A stretch of 64,000 nucleotides of DNA from Lithospermum erythrorhizon (lineage: Eukaryota; Streptophyta; Magnoliopsida; Boraginales; Boraginaceae): assembly GCA_019722365.1 (NCBI GenBank), contig JADFUC010000954.1, positions 3,162,001 through 3,226,000 of the forward strand, in the 5' to 3' direction. Positions 12,060-23,301 of this stretch are shown here, piece by piece (the stretch's first letter is position 1; each line of letters starts with the position of its first letter). The notes below the pieces were generated by a model. The model was not told where the DNA came from, ran no database searches, and saw only the letters and a list, made by a program, of their open reading frames with translations. Made by a program: the position numbers and the translations under genes.

Positions 12060-15000
12060 ACAAGCCGCTTAATTATGTTAGTTTCTTTACCTACGTCATA
12101 TGAAAACTTTAAGGAATCTATGACTAATGTAAATATTCTATAACTCTAAATTAGATCTCGCTTCTTCATAACAGAATTGAGACATAATCAGAAGGCTTCC
12201 TAGTTCGATAGTCCTGGCCGTTGGGTTGTCATTAATAGTAATCGTGGATTTGTTAAGTGGAAAAAGAAGTTTTCAAGAAACAAATCAAACGGGTCCAAAC
12301 TTCGATGTCGTTATTACCGTGTATGCAGGCTTTATTGACGATAAACCGATTGTCCTAAGAAAAGCAATTTAACGATCCGCATCGCTGTTGTCAGCGAGGC
12401 AAGATAAGATCCGGCGAAGATATAGCATTAGTCATTGATAGCAACACATTTTATACCGAGCATGATACTTGATTTTGGAGCGCTCTTTATCATATTTGTC
12501 CTAAAAGTGGAACGGTTGACTTACGAGCAAAGAAAGGATGATAATATTTCTATGGCTAATAATTTGCTTTAAAGTATTGGGATAGGTTTTCAGGAATGTT
12601 AGGTCTCGTGATTTGCAAATTATGTACCTTAAGTCAAGTGGACGCTCCAGCCTAACGACTAAGAATCCGATTTTGTCGAGTCTACTAGAAAAGAGGTTCG
12701 GTTTCGTGAGGTGAACGTGATGACAATGCTCGATTGGCTCTAAGCGTGACTCGAAGCGTGTTAAACCGGTACTTCATACATCTTACAAGCGTGCTACGCT
12801 TTTGAATCTAATCGCTGCTGTTGATTTACGTAATTTATACGACCGCTTACGGCATGAGGCTTCGGCTGCCACGAAATAGTAGTGGATGCGCATTCGAATT
12901 AAAGGACAATTTTCGTGCGCAAAAAGTTGAAAGACATGGATTTTACAGCACCGTGTCTTTGGAAAATTACATCGCAGCCAGTCGAAAGAGACTCATGTGA
13001 ACAAAAAGCGTACACCGGATTACATCCACCCGATTGCCGGAGTCCTTCACGAGTCAATCTTCGGGAGGTAATAGGTATTTTCTATCGCCGACGACGCTAT
13101 TCGGAAAAGATTTACTTGAGTTTTTATTATGAAGTATAAAAGTTGACGCTCTCAAGCATTTCAAGGATCGGAACAATCTAAGTAAAATCAAACAAGAAGG
13201 CGTCATGGTCAAGGCATCATCAACGGTCCGAATTCTGCCTCGTCTGGAAGCTCGATGAGTTTCTGGGCGTGGATCTGATCAAGCACGCATCATAATAGCT
13301 GTGACATACACCCTAAGAGAACGCGCAGCCAGAACGCATTTAGCCCGATGGCCCCCTGCAGTAGGCCTCGTCAGATGCCTCAAACGCCAGTCACGCCATC
13401 AAGCTTGGGTCGGGGCTAGCTCAACACACCGCTATCCAAAAATCGTGGTCCTCACATAGGTATTAACTAAACCCTATCAATTCATGGTCCGGGTAAGTTT
13501 GCCGATTATACAAGCTCGAGTCTTTGGTTCCACCTACTTATTAATATGCGAACGAGGGTACGTTAAACCAAGCGGCAGCATGGTATATTTGCAGTAACGC
13601 GATTGGCGGGTATAAAATTCGTCATCATCTTAAAGCAAGAAGTTATCTCGGTAGAAACGTGATATTTGATGAAAATTTACGATTTCTAACCATAAAATCC
13701 ACAATCGGGGCGGCGTAAGATGAAAGTCAGTTGTTGTTATAGAGATTCAAAGCAACGGGTGGATAATGTAGAGTAGCCTCTTCTCAAATACAACAGTAAA
13801 AATATGAGAAGTTCCATCCCCAACGAACATCACAGTTGTAGCTCTTGATTGTCCCGAAAGCTTAATTATGGAGTACCTTCTACTTGAGGTACGGTTCGAG
13901 GATATGTTACTTTTTCTTTGCTGTGCTGCATAGAAGTCGATCTTCATGCTCAGCCTTCATGGTAGTTCAGAACTAGTACCGAGCCAAATCTAACGGCTTA
14001 CTCTTCTGCCGGGAGATGAAATGAATCGCCTAAGAATCGACTTGAATTTGGCTAGAAAAACTAATGTGAAGAAAAAAAAGCTATCACTGGGTAGTCGGGT
14101 TTTCAAGAAAGAAGAAAGTTTGTCACTGCATTTATGGGTAAAATATAAAGCTGGGGAGTGGTTTCTGTGAGGTTTCAGCCAAAGTGGAAGTGGGATAAAC
14201 TAAGATATTCTCACCGGTAGCTAGAATAATACCTCTATATCGAGTTGCTTGCTGTGCTTGCACATCGACTCGAACTCGAGCGCTTAGATGTCAAGATAAC
14301 TTCTTACACCTGGTATCGACGGTGAGATTTTATACGACTCCAAATCCGCATTTGCCTAAGAACCCGAAAAGAAGACTATGTTTGCGGTGTTGAGGAAATC
14401 TTTGTATGGTTCAAGAAGTCCCCAAGATGCTGGTACAAAGAGATTTGATAGCTGCTATGACGAGATTGGGTATTCGAGAAGACATATGACAAATAGGTAT
14501 TACCACAACAAAGTTAAATACGGTTGTCTTATTTACTTAGTTTCTTATGTAATTTATACGGATACTACATTGAGAAGTGTGATATTCAAAAGTTAAAGCG
14601 GTCATTGTCGAGTTTGAAATGAAGGATTTCGGTGCTATAAAGAAAATTTTGGGTAATACGGGAGAGCATAGGATGTAAGTCGAGGAAAGCCTTTTCTTAT
14701 CACGTAGTTGCTGCATCGGTATGTTCTCATCTGCATTTAATATGGTCAGCCGCTAAACCAATCAAACTCCAAGTTCTTCAAATGCAAGTTTGTCTATTGC
14801 ATTTGTACCTAAATCATCTTTTGAGAAGGTATACATGAAACAGATACCTTATACTTCAGTTGCTAGCTTGGAGTTTAATGTGACAAGTATGTCTCGCATT
14901 AAACCCGCCGATCTACACACAGTTGTTAATAAGGTTTCGGTGAGGGTTCATGGTCGAATTCTAGTAAAGATTATTGACAGTCGTTAAGATGATTTTTCGC

Positions 15001-15375
15001 TTATCTCAAAGGTAATGCCCCGATATCATGTTCATATGGCGCGATAATGTTTAATTTCTCAGATTCCGATTCCGACTACGCTTCGGTACGTAGATCAGAG
15101 AAAATTTAATGACCATTATGTATTTACTTTTGATGGTTTTATCAGGAGTTGGAGAGCTACGCCGCAATCAGGCGACTTTATCTACTATCGAGGCAGATAT
15201 CGAACTTATGTAGTTTCGATAAAGCTATATCTTTTGCCGAGAGGACTAGTTGACCGGGCTACACTACGATCGCCGCTGTATACCAGGATGCTTGATGCTA
15301 GTGATGCTTAACCAAGGATCGTGTCTTCATCATGAGAGGACGAAGCACATTAATGTGCGATATCATTTTCCTCGG
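12060..15375 (+). pseudogene. Copia gag-pol remnant
   Basis: Gag: a SLPTSYENFKES-like stretch at 12078-12122. Integrase: a GG-RYFLS stretch followed by a KVDALKHFKD-type stretch (about 13060-13205), matching the GGNRYFLSFIDDYSR region. Reverse transcriptase: a LRKSLYGS segment with RFDSCYDEIGYSR downstream (14378-14490), and an FEMKDFGAIKKILG stretch (about 14610-14655). RNase H: an SDSDYA segment (about 15060-15080) and RTKHINVRYHF (15337-15369). Stops and frame changes separate all of these. The YVDD region and protease are not cleanly readable. Confidence 0.75.
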
Positions 15376-15732
15376 TAGCCGAGAAAGTTAATTAAGGTAG
15401 TATGGCACGCAGATAACCCGCAATTGATATGTTTATGAAGTCATGCCCGACAAGCAGCTTTCAACATTGTCTCGAATCACGAATATTCTAGTTGTTAGTT
15501 GCCCGGGGTGGGCTTCGGGCAACGCCCTCGAGGTAGAATCATCATTGATTTTCAGATCTTGTGCATTCTCGCGACATCTATTCATTATCCGAGCATATTC
15601 GGTAATTTTGTACATTCCCATATTATCCGAACACAAATTGCAATTATTGTTAATACATTTCAAGGTATATTTTTTAAGCATTCTGTTATTGAAAAAGTTT
15701 CTGTTATCTGTTATCTGAAGAGAATTCAAGTC

Positions 15733-15742
15733 AAGGTGGAGA
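15733..15742 (+). other. Polypurine tract of the Copia element
   Basis: AAGGTGGAGA lies directly before the 3' LTR, in the usual place and close to the usual wording (AAGTGGGAGAT) of the plus-strand primer in plant Copia elements. This fixes the 3' LTR start at about 15743-15750. Confidence 0.55.
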
Positions 15743-15749
15743 TTTTTAT

Positions 15750-16355
15750 AAAGGCTCTCAATTGTATCAAGACTGGTGGTTTCCGGTTTCAATCAGACTT
15801 AGATCTGGGTTACAAATCTCGACCTAAGTCCCAAAGAGGTTCATGACTTGAGTCGAGACTCAGGATTAAGCACTCGGACCAAGTCCCGACATAGAAGGCG
15901 TGTTTGTTTGTCGAGGCAATCGGGGATATTTAGCCTGACTCGACGTGACATTTACCAAGTAACAATAGAGAAAGCTATTGGGATCTAGGCTATTGGGACT
16001 CGAGTCCTGATCAAGTCCCCTGCACGAACTCGACGCTGCTTTTTTAGAGTTTTCTTTTGGACTATAAATATTTCTCTTCACATATTTGAATCATTGTAAC
16101 TTAGACAATTAATATACGAGAGCTATATACTTCTGGTTTAGGGGTTATATCGCTTGTGCCCATAACTATACATCCGAGAAAGATAATCTGTTCAAATTTA
16201 TACTGTGTTATTTTCTATTATAGTGAAATTTGTTTAAGGCCGTCAATTAAAATCCTAACATTTTATTAATAATACCCCCCTCGATGTTATTTTATTTTCT
16301 TATCTAATTTATACGTAATTCAAAATTTTTAGAATCGCAACTGTTATAACAATAA
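15750..16355 (+). repeat. 3' LTR of the Copia element
   Basis: This is the partner of 10985-11635, beginning just after the polypurine tract and carrying TATAAATA at 16063-16070. The end is set where similarity to the 5' copy stops (TGTTATAACAATAACA). No clear target-site duplication was found. Confidence 0.65.
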
Positions 16356-17370
16356 CAGAGATAGTATGAGCCGACTTATAAAATGACTAATGTTTTGTTG
16401 GTTATGTTAAATTGTGGTTGAATTGGCGGGTGTAAACTTAAATCCAAATTCCAAGGAAACATTTTTTTTCTAGTGGTATTTCAGAAGTTAATATGTAGAC
16501 CCAAATTTCCAATATATATTTAGGAGAGTAAGACCAAGTCTTGTTCATTTGAAACTCAACTTTAATTAGAGCTTGCTTGTAGAAGTTTAAAGGCTTTTTT
16601 AAGCGTAAAACTATTGAACTATCGATTAATTTTTTTATTTGGTATTTAAAATTTTATTTTGTTTGAACATTTCTTTATTTTCTTCGACAACTTCTTAAAC
16701 CTGCCATTCTTGTCTGGTGCAGACCTCTCGATTCTCCTAAACCTGTTTTCACCTTCAAATTATTGAAATAACTATTTTACCTTTTAATAATATAAAAAGA
16801 ATAAAAACACATCTTAAAATTTTTACATAATTAAAATAAACCTTCACTCCTTCGTCTTCAACCTATTCACCTTCCACCCCATCCCCACCCCTTCCATGCC
16901 AAAAAACAACTCATGAACCATGGTAATTATGCAACTCACGAACTACGAGAATTATGAAATTCATCGCTAATTGTGGCCGCTGATCATTGATCTCACAACA
17001 AACCAAATTGAATCGCTGGAAACATCATATACACATTTCAGTGTCACTTAATCGCTCAAACAAAACCTTCAATTGTAAGGTTCTAATTCCAATACTAGCA
17101 AGAACATTCAATAAAAATCAAATCTTTCTTAGCTTAATGATGATACTAATTAGCGACGCATAATCTAATTTGATTTATCAAGCGCGGTGGATAATCTGAA
17201 CTCTAAACCAAATTCCTTACCATAGCCTGCTAATTTCTTCTTGAAACGCTAGTTACATAATGTATCTCAAGAAGTTATGAGGTTCGTGAGCGCTAAAAGC
17301 GAAAAGCTTTATTGGTCGGGTTTGGGGTGCTCAGACATAGTAAAGTTCAGACCAAATAAAAATTAAGACT
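16356..17370. other. AT-rich intergenic DNA
   Basis: No coding similarity was seen. The stretch is a mix of AT-rich and pyrimidine-rich sequence between two mobile elements. Confidence 0.5.
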
Positions 17371-18563
17371 TTTTGGCCGAGAGGCCCCTTAAACTATCAC
17401 GCATTCTTTTTATGGGCCCCGAACTATTTCTTCTCGTCTCCAGACTCGAACTAATTTTGTTGGCCAGCACACCCCCTCGAACACCCATTTTGACATCAGA
17501 ATATCTCGAATGTCTATGTTACCCCGAATGTCTATATGTTAACTCTAAATAACTCAATGAAAAGACTATTATACCCCATCCCCACCGCAAGAACCATCCT
17601 CACCTCTCGAACCCCCACCGCAACCATCCCCCTACTTTCAGAGTTACACATCGCCTTTGACTAGCACCAACCCCCTAATACAAAAAAACACACATACCAA
17701 CTAACCCCCAAAACCAAATTATGCTAAATTTCAACATAAATATTCAATCTTTACATAAAAATACACATACCAACTAACCCCAAACACTCAATCATGCATA
17801 TAAAATCAAGAAAATTGATAAAACACAAAAAAGGTAAAACAATATAAAGAAAAGAGCCTCCACCCTCCGGAGATATTTGAGCAAGAAGTGACCAATCAAC
17901 TTTAGCCACGTGGTCCACCATAGTTGCTGGGTCAGAAGTCGTTAAAACCCAACATCCATTTATACTAAAATACCAATCATGGTTGGGTTGGGCTTGGCTT
18001 ATTTAGCTAAATTGATGAAAAAGGTCTGATCAGCGGTTCGAAAGTGCGGAGCCTCACGTGTTATATGCGATCGGCATAAATAATTAAAGCGATTTACATC
18101 TGATGATAACGTTTCAGAGTTCAATGTAAAACAAATTATTATTTTGTGAAATCGCGCATTATGGAAGAGACAAGTAAACGGATGGGATTTGAAAATTAAT
18201 TTGGCCTCATAGTCGCTAAAGTGGGGGGGAGGGATGCGGAAAGGGGCGGATCATGGCGCAAGTAAGCAGTTAGTATGGGTTTTTTTAGTCCATATTTTAG
18301 TATAAATAAGTTAGAGATAAAAATAATCAATTTAGCGTGAACATAATTCACTTCATTGTGTATTTTAGGGGTAATATAGTCATTTTACTATGTATTTTAG
18401 TGAAAATTAGGTCTAGTGGGTCAGGGGTGCCTAAACAAGAAAAAAAGTTCAAAGTGCCCCGCCTTGGGAGAAGCTATGCATCTGTGACAAGATCAAATAG
18501 TTTAGGGACCACATATAAAATTACACAATAGTTTAGGGGGCGCGCCTGGATAATAAGCCAAAA
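17371..18563. mobile_element. TIR DNA transposon remnant, about 1.2 kb
   Basis: The left end reads TTTTGGCCGAGAGGCCCCTT, then AAACTATCAC and, about 20 bases on, CCGAACTATTT. The right end, inverted, reads TTTTGGCTTATTATCCAGGC, then CCCCCTAAACTATTG and a matching CCTAAACTATTT. Imperfect similarity runs for 60 bases or more. The interior is C/A-rich on the left and has no transposase frame. It is a non-autonomous element; the superfamily is not certain. Confidence 0.6.
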
Positions 18564-18599
18564 TTAATCGATAGTTCGGGAGTTCTACCAAGCTTAAAA

Positions 18600-19500
18600 T
18601 TAAGATGGCATATTTGATATCAAGGCGTGAAAAAGTTAGGGTTCATTGGGTCAACAACATAGAACAATATTATGAAAGTAGATATACGGGTTGGTTGACA
18701 GAAATTATTGATCGCTTTTTCAAGATCGTCATTATAATCGGCATAACACGCCGTCAAGCATTATCTACCACTGCCACAAACAAAGTAGTATAGCTGGACG
18801 CCCTCACTCGTGTTAAATATTCTAACTATATGCAAAGATATGTTTTCAAGATTCAGATTTGGCGAAGCATCTCGAAGCATTTTCTTGAGACGTTTCACAT
18901 GATGTCGTTGCTTCTGAACTATAATGACCCGCATGCCATGCGATCTCTCATATCAAAGACTTTACCATATTGATTTAATCGGGGTCTCTACAGCACCTTA
19001 CACTATATAAAAGCGAGCGATTTCAAAGAACGAAGTCACCGAAACAATTTTATCACAACAAAGCATTCTTTTGTATCGTTGTAGAAAAAAGTTTTATTCA
19101 TATTTAGTGCAGTCACTATGCTAAAAGTCTCTAATCTCTAACTAACGCATTTATCGTTATAACACCCGCTTTTAATAATCATCGAGAGTATTTCATCGAA
19201 TTATCAGAAACAAACAAATTCGAGAGTCATTTAATGTTTATAAGGAAGACAAAGCATCTTGGCCTTAAACTGGGATCAAGTTAGCAGCCTCATGTAACGC
19301 GGAGATTTCAAGCAAGCACTACTGTAATTATTTCATATTATGTTTTAAGTTCTAATCCCGGCCAAGCTCAAACGTAGTTATTAATTTCATTAATCGAATC
19401 CTGGTTACCAATCTCGAAGTTATTTACTTTATATGTATTTATTTATTTGTTGTGTTTTTGTTAATCATGTGGTATCGCCACAAGACTGGCTGAACACTCG
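18600..19500 (+). mobile_element. Pararetrovirus- or LTR-retroelement-like promoter and leader
   Basis: A broken coding tail ending in a DALTR-like segment (about 18795-18815), as at the end of retroelement RNase H domains, is followed by a TATATAAAAG box (19004-19013). A long non-coding leader follows, then a primer-binding-site remnant, TGGTATCGCCAC (19470-19481), about 460 bases on; it is TGGTATCAGAGCCAC with three bases lost. A long leader between promoter and primer site is typical of Caulimoviridae and their endogenous copies, but an LTR with a long R-U5 would look alike. Only one copy is in the window. It is clearly degenerate. Confidence 0.35.
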
Positions 19501-19916
19501 ACTATTCATAAAAGTAATTTCTACTCTTTTTTCAAAGGATGGTATATCATACATTGTACATGCATATAGGTCTGTGATGTAGCCAATTCATGTTTTATGG
19601 AAGCATTTCAATAATAACATCTATGAGTATGAGAAACTATATAATTGAGGAAAAAGGTTTTGACAAGTTCATGGCACTTGGAGGATGTATGTATTTATGA
19701 ATTCTGTTTACAGCATTGCAATTTGTTTTTACGAGTATTCAGAAGTACTGAAGTAGAACATAAACTGCCTTCAAGAATGTCCTTGAATAATCAAACTAAC
19801 AATGCAATTGGTGTCAGTAAATCCTCCAAATTACTTCCTCTGAGAAGTTAATAATTGGAAAAGAATATCTCCAAGAATTCCAGGCACCCAAAGTTGTTTG
19901 TATGTTATTCTCTTAG
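19501..19916. other. Region 3' of the bHLH gene
   Basis: No gene is seen. On the minus strand this follows the bHLH stop codon, so it should include the 3' UTR and poly(A) site. A TCTTGGAGATATTC phrase lies about 50 bases past the stop. I could not choose a poly(A) signal. Confidence 0.4.
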
Positions 19917-22890
19917 TCAAGTAGAGACTCCTGGCGACGAACTATTGCCCGAGCAACTCATATCTAAATGCAACCTCGACATTGTATCATCCCGACAAAC
20001 ATCCTGCACATCAAACAGAAGAGTTTTAATTCATCTACTAACAAAAGCATCTGTTGTGTCTACAAAAAGAATCCAAATTAGATGAAGGGTAATGTATCTC
20101 TTGAGAGTTGATACCTTTGAAGATCCATAATGGTTATGTCCATAATGATTGTGAATGGCTTGCTGCATGGGAAATGGGGGGTCTGAATTTGTATTGTTGG
20201 TCATGACTGGGATCGCCAAAGGCTGGTTCACGGGATTTTGACTAGGAATAACAAATCCAGAGTGCATGAGACTCTCTTGGCTCCCAACGAATGTGTCCGC
20301 TCCTCTGTTTACAGCTTGTAGAATGTTTCCCTCTCCAAAAGCCATTCCAGTATGAGCCACTTGCATTGGTTGCAGTTGTCCTGGTAAGTAACCTGGATAC
20401 AAGCTTAATCCATTTCTCATAGTCAACATCTGGAAACACCACCATGAAAGTAACATTGTCAGACCATAAGATATCGTTACAAATCAATTAATGCAATTTG
20501 AAGCAAAAGAGATTAGGACAGGAGTACAGGGCTCAAGTGAAAACTCTCAAAAAAATGGCAAGGGAACATACCAAACTATTTATATAAAGCATATAGTTCT
20601 TCAATGTGCATGTGTGAATTTTTGCAAAGGCAAGAATAAGTCCTCAACCATGTGCCGTAAGCTAGAATTTCACAAATATAGATCTTGAGGAACTAATACT
20701 TCAGTTACTCCAGAGTCATTTTCTGGAATCGACATTAGAATGATTTCATGTCGAATCTAAGCACAGATTAAACATTGCATACTACCAAGAGACCTGCAGG
20801 ACGTTCAGTGAGAGAGCACTTCTACTAACCAACCTAAGAGACTCAGAATAGACTATGCTCAAGGTCTATTATCAGTTTCAGTCTTATACTAAACTAATAT
20901 CCGGAAGAAAACATTACAACACGTATGAAACAATCGACATTTTGCACAACATGAATGAGCATTTAATATTACCCCTTTCATTTTCTCTACAGATTCCCCA
21001 TTTTGAAGATATAATAAACCACGCAACTCACCCCTGTAAGTTACTATACTCGTATGTAAAAATGATTTTTAATCCCAGTTCTCCTGGAACTTGATCTTTG
21101 CAGATGAAGATGCATTTCCATCCTTTTAAGCAGTTGAGATGTGTATGTATGTATGATTGAATGTTTACATGTAAATTTGTATAGTTTGATACTTGCATAT
21201 TAGCTAATGTTTAAACCGATTCATTCAAGTATATATGACACCCCAAATCTGAGCTTTGCTAGTGAAGTTATGAAGCATCAGCTGAGATGCTAGTTCAATG
21301 TGAAGTAACACTTCCAAGAGAAGTACAAACCTGAACTTGTAACTGGAGTTGTTTCAGATATTCAATAGCTTCATCCAGCATTGATGCCTTGTCTGTCTGC
21401 AACAAAAGCATAATTCACATAACCCGTCTTATGATCATATTATGATTGGCTCATACTAATACGTAATATTAATCGAACAGGACTATATAAGAGGGGCCAA
21501 GAAATTACAAGAAGAAAAGTGACTAAGAAGTTTTGCAGCTTAATGAGGAACAGATAGGAATATTACTTTGTTAGAATTCGGAATCAGATTCTGCAATGCT
21601 TTCAACTTCTCATTAATCCGACATCTTCTTCTCTGCTTACCAATATTCAAACATCATTAGAATCCACAATCCTTATCATAGATCTCCATCATGAAACACA
21701 AAAATCTAAAACATAGACCTTTTCAGATAAATTGTGAACCTCAGCCGATCGACTCCTCTTCGATGAACGTGCCTGACCTTGACTCCCTCCCATCTCTGAA
21801 GTTTCAGCTCCACTCTATTTCCAAACATGATCACCCAACAGTTTCAAATTTTAAGGAAACCATTCAACAAGGTCATGTACTAATTGGATATTGAAGAACT
21901 TTATCATAACAAATGGACATTATTTACATTCAACAAAAGGCTAAAAAATGTTCATTTAAAGACTACTAGTTTTAGTTAATAGCAGTAACACAAGAAAAAA
22001 AATAGAATAATATAAATGGTCATTAATTATAATAAGAAATAAAACTATTTAAATTAACAATGGCCAAAGTACCATCTTTAAATAACCAAAAAAAAAATAC
22101 GATTACAAAAACAAATACTCCCCATGTTCCAAAAAGATTGTGCAGTTTGGTTTTTAATGGTGCAAAGTTAAGAACTTTGTCCACTTAATTGACATGTATA
22201 ACTTAGATTTAAATGAAAATTATCATATTAATAATAAAGTACTTCCAAAATAATATATTTTCATACATATTTATTACAACTACTCAGGAAATAATGGCAC
22301 TTTGAAGAATTATTTTCCAGATTCAGCACAAATTATCAAAACTTGCAAAAAAAAAAATGCCATCTTCATATTTTTAGTACAAAAATACCCCCTTCTACTA
22401 ATGATATAGATGGATACAAATTACAATAGATACATGTGGGGTATTTCTGTCCCAAAAAAATCAACACACCATTCCTTGATATTTTTAATTTTTTCCTACT
22501 TTTCCCAAAAAAAAATACTACCAAAATATGCACTTTCTTGAAAATTTCCACAACACCCAAATACAACCATCAAAATGCAAAACTGGACAATATTTTTTGT
22601 CCAAACTGGACAACATTTTGGGATGAAGTGAGTAAATAAAATATATTCACCTCGCCTTTGAATACGAAATTTTCAAACTCCCTCCCTCTCTTCATAGAGG
22701 AGGTGCTCCCATCGTAATCAGAAAAAGAATTCGCACCCATAATATTATTCTCACTTTTCTTCCCCTCAAACCCAAACAAATCTCCTACAACCTCTTCAGG
22801 AGGCTGAGGAGCACCACCAGAGGGAGAATTTTGAAGCAGATTTTGGAGGATTGATGACATATCTTCAGATTCTCCATATAGATCCGCCAT
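19917..22890 (-). CDS. ALC: SPATULA/ALCATRAZ-type bHLH transcription factor, six exons, 289 aa
   Basis: Exons, from the 5' end: 22651-22890, 21719-21814, 21567-21632, 21331-21396, 20115-20429 and 19917-20003. All junctions are GT-AG and phase 0. The protein starts MADLYGESEDMSSILQNLLQ, a short amphipathic helix as in SPT and ALC, followed by a KRGRE segment. The bHLH covers about residues 107-160: basic region HNLSEK-RRRCRINEK (H5, E9 and R13 present), helix 1 LKALQNLIPNSNK, loop TDKAS, helix 2 MLDEAIEYLKQLQLQVQ. MLTMRNGLSLYPGYLPG follows, the hallmark of this clade. The C-terminal half is polar, with an HNHYGHNHYG stretch, and ends SSSPGVST. Arabidopsis ALC has 210 residues and SPT 373. The ATG context AAAAATGG is strong. 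Family role: a nuclear E-box/G-box binding factor in carpel margin and fruit valve-margin development. ALC versus SPT orthology is not settled. The Cys in place of the usual Ser of the RRRSRINEK motif is unusual. Confidence 0.93.
22112..22160. repeat. Stowaway-like MITE end inside bHLH intron 1
   Basis: TACTCCCCATGTTCCAAAAA and the next dozen bases match the left end of the MITE at 24705-24894 (TACTCCCTCCATCCCAAAAA). I could not find the matching right end, so this is probably a truncated copy. It lies in the 836-base first intron. Confidence 0.4.
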
Positions 22891-22993
22891 TTTTGTAGAA
22901 TAAATATAAATTAATTAATTCTGAAAAACCCAACAAAAAGTTATAATAAAATAATTTTCACTAAAAAATAATTGAATAATTTGGGTTTTTATT

Positions 22994-23001
22994 TATTTAT
23001 A
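22994..23001 (-). promoter_or_regulatory. TATA box of the bHLH gene
   Basis: Minus-strand TATAAATA lies about 105 bases upstream of the ATG. A start about 30 bases downstream would give a 5' leader of about 75 bases, which contains no upstream ATG. Confidence 0.5.
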
Positions 23002-23100
23002 AAGTGTGAGTTTTAGTGCGTGCTTGTGTGTGTTTCTTGGGAAATGAGCTGAGAGAGAGTTGTTTTTGCTGAGTCTACTTTGTGTTATCTCTTTATGTAA

Positions 23101-23115
23101 GAGAGAGAGAGAGAG
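23101..23115. repeat. GA microsatellite upstream of the bHLH gene
   Basis: A pure (GA)n run of 15 bases (CT on the gene strand) is followed by a G-rich stretch, about 210 bases before the ATG and about 100 bases upstream of the TATA box. GA/CT tracts are common in plant core promoters and bind BPC/GAGA-type factors. Confidence 0.7.
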
Positions 23116-23190
23116 GGGGATTAGTGAAGATGATGATGTTTTTGTTTTTGAAGTACAAATTTGTAATGAAGTTTGATTTAGTTAATGATT

Positions 23191-23297
23191 AATCTCCCGC
23201 CTTAAATAACCAAATTTAAATATTATTGGGATTTGAAAGAATTCAGAATTTGACAATTACCGATTTTTTTATAAAACAAAAATCTCCCGCCTTAAAT
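23191..23297. promoter_or_regulatory. Duplicated 17-base motif with E2F-like core
   Basis: AATCTCCCGCCTTAAAT occurs exactly at 23191-23207 and again at 23281-23297, 90 bases apart, 300-400 bases upstream of the bHLH ATG. On the gene strand the core is AGGCGGGAGA, close to the E2F-type GGCGGGAA. The flanks of the copies differ, so this is not a simple long duplication. Function is inference. Confidence 0.45.
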
Positions 23298-23301
23298 TGT
23301 T

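Larger units (their letters stand above)
10985..16355 (+). mobile_element. Copia LTR retrotransposon (Tork-like), complete outline but dead
   Basis: Two direct repeats of roughly 600 bases bound about 4.1 kb of broken polyprotein. In order come the 5' LTR, a primer-binding-site remnant, gag, integrase, reverse transcriptase, RNase H, a purine tract and the 3' LTR. Integrase before reverse transcriptase defines Copia. The KSLYG and RTKHINVRYHF wording suggests the Tork lineage. Every domain is broken by stops and indels, and the LTRs differ heavily from each other, so the insertion is old. Outer borders are eye alignments. Confidence 0.8.

Noticed and set aside
15433..15846. Overlapping frames of 91-119 codons on both strands
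   Set aside because: They lie across the end of the Copia interior and its 3' LTR; none carries a domain.
20242..20487. 81-codon minus-strand frame overlapping bHLH exon 5
   Set aside because: Wrong frame; the overlapping frame carries the conserved MLTMRNGLSLYPGYLPG region.
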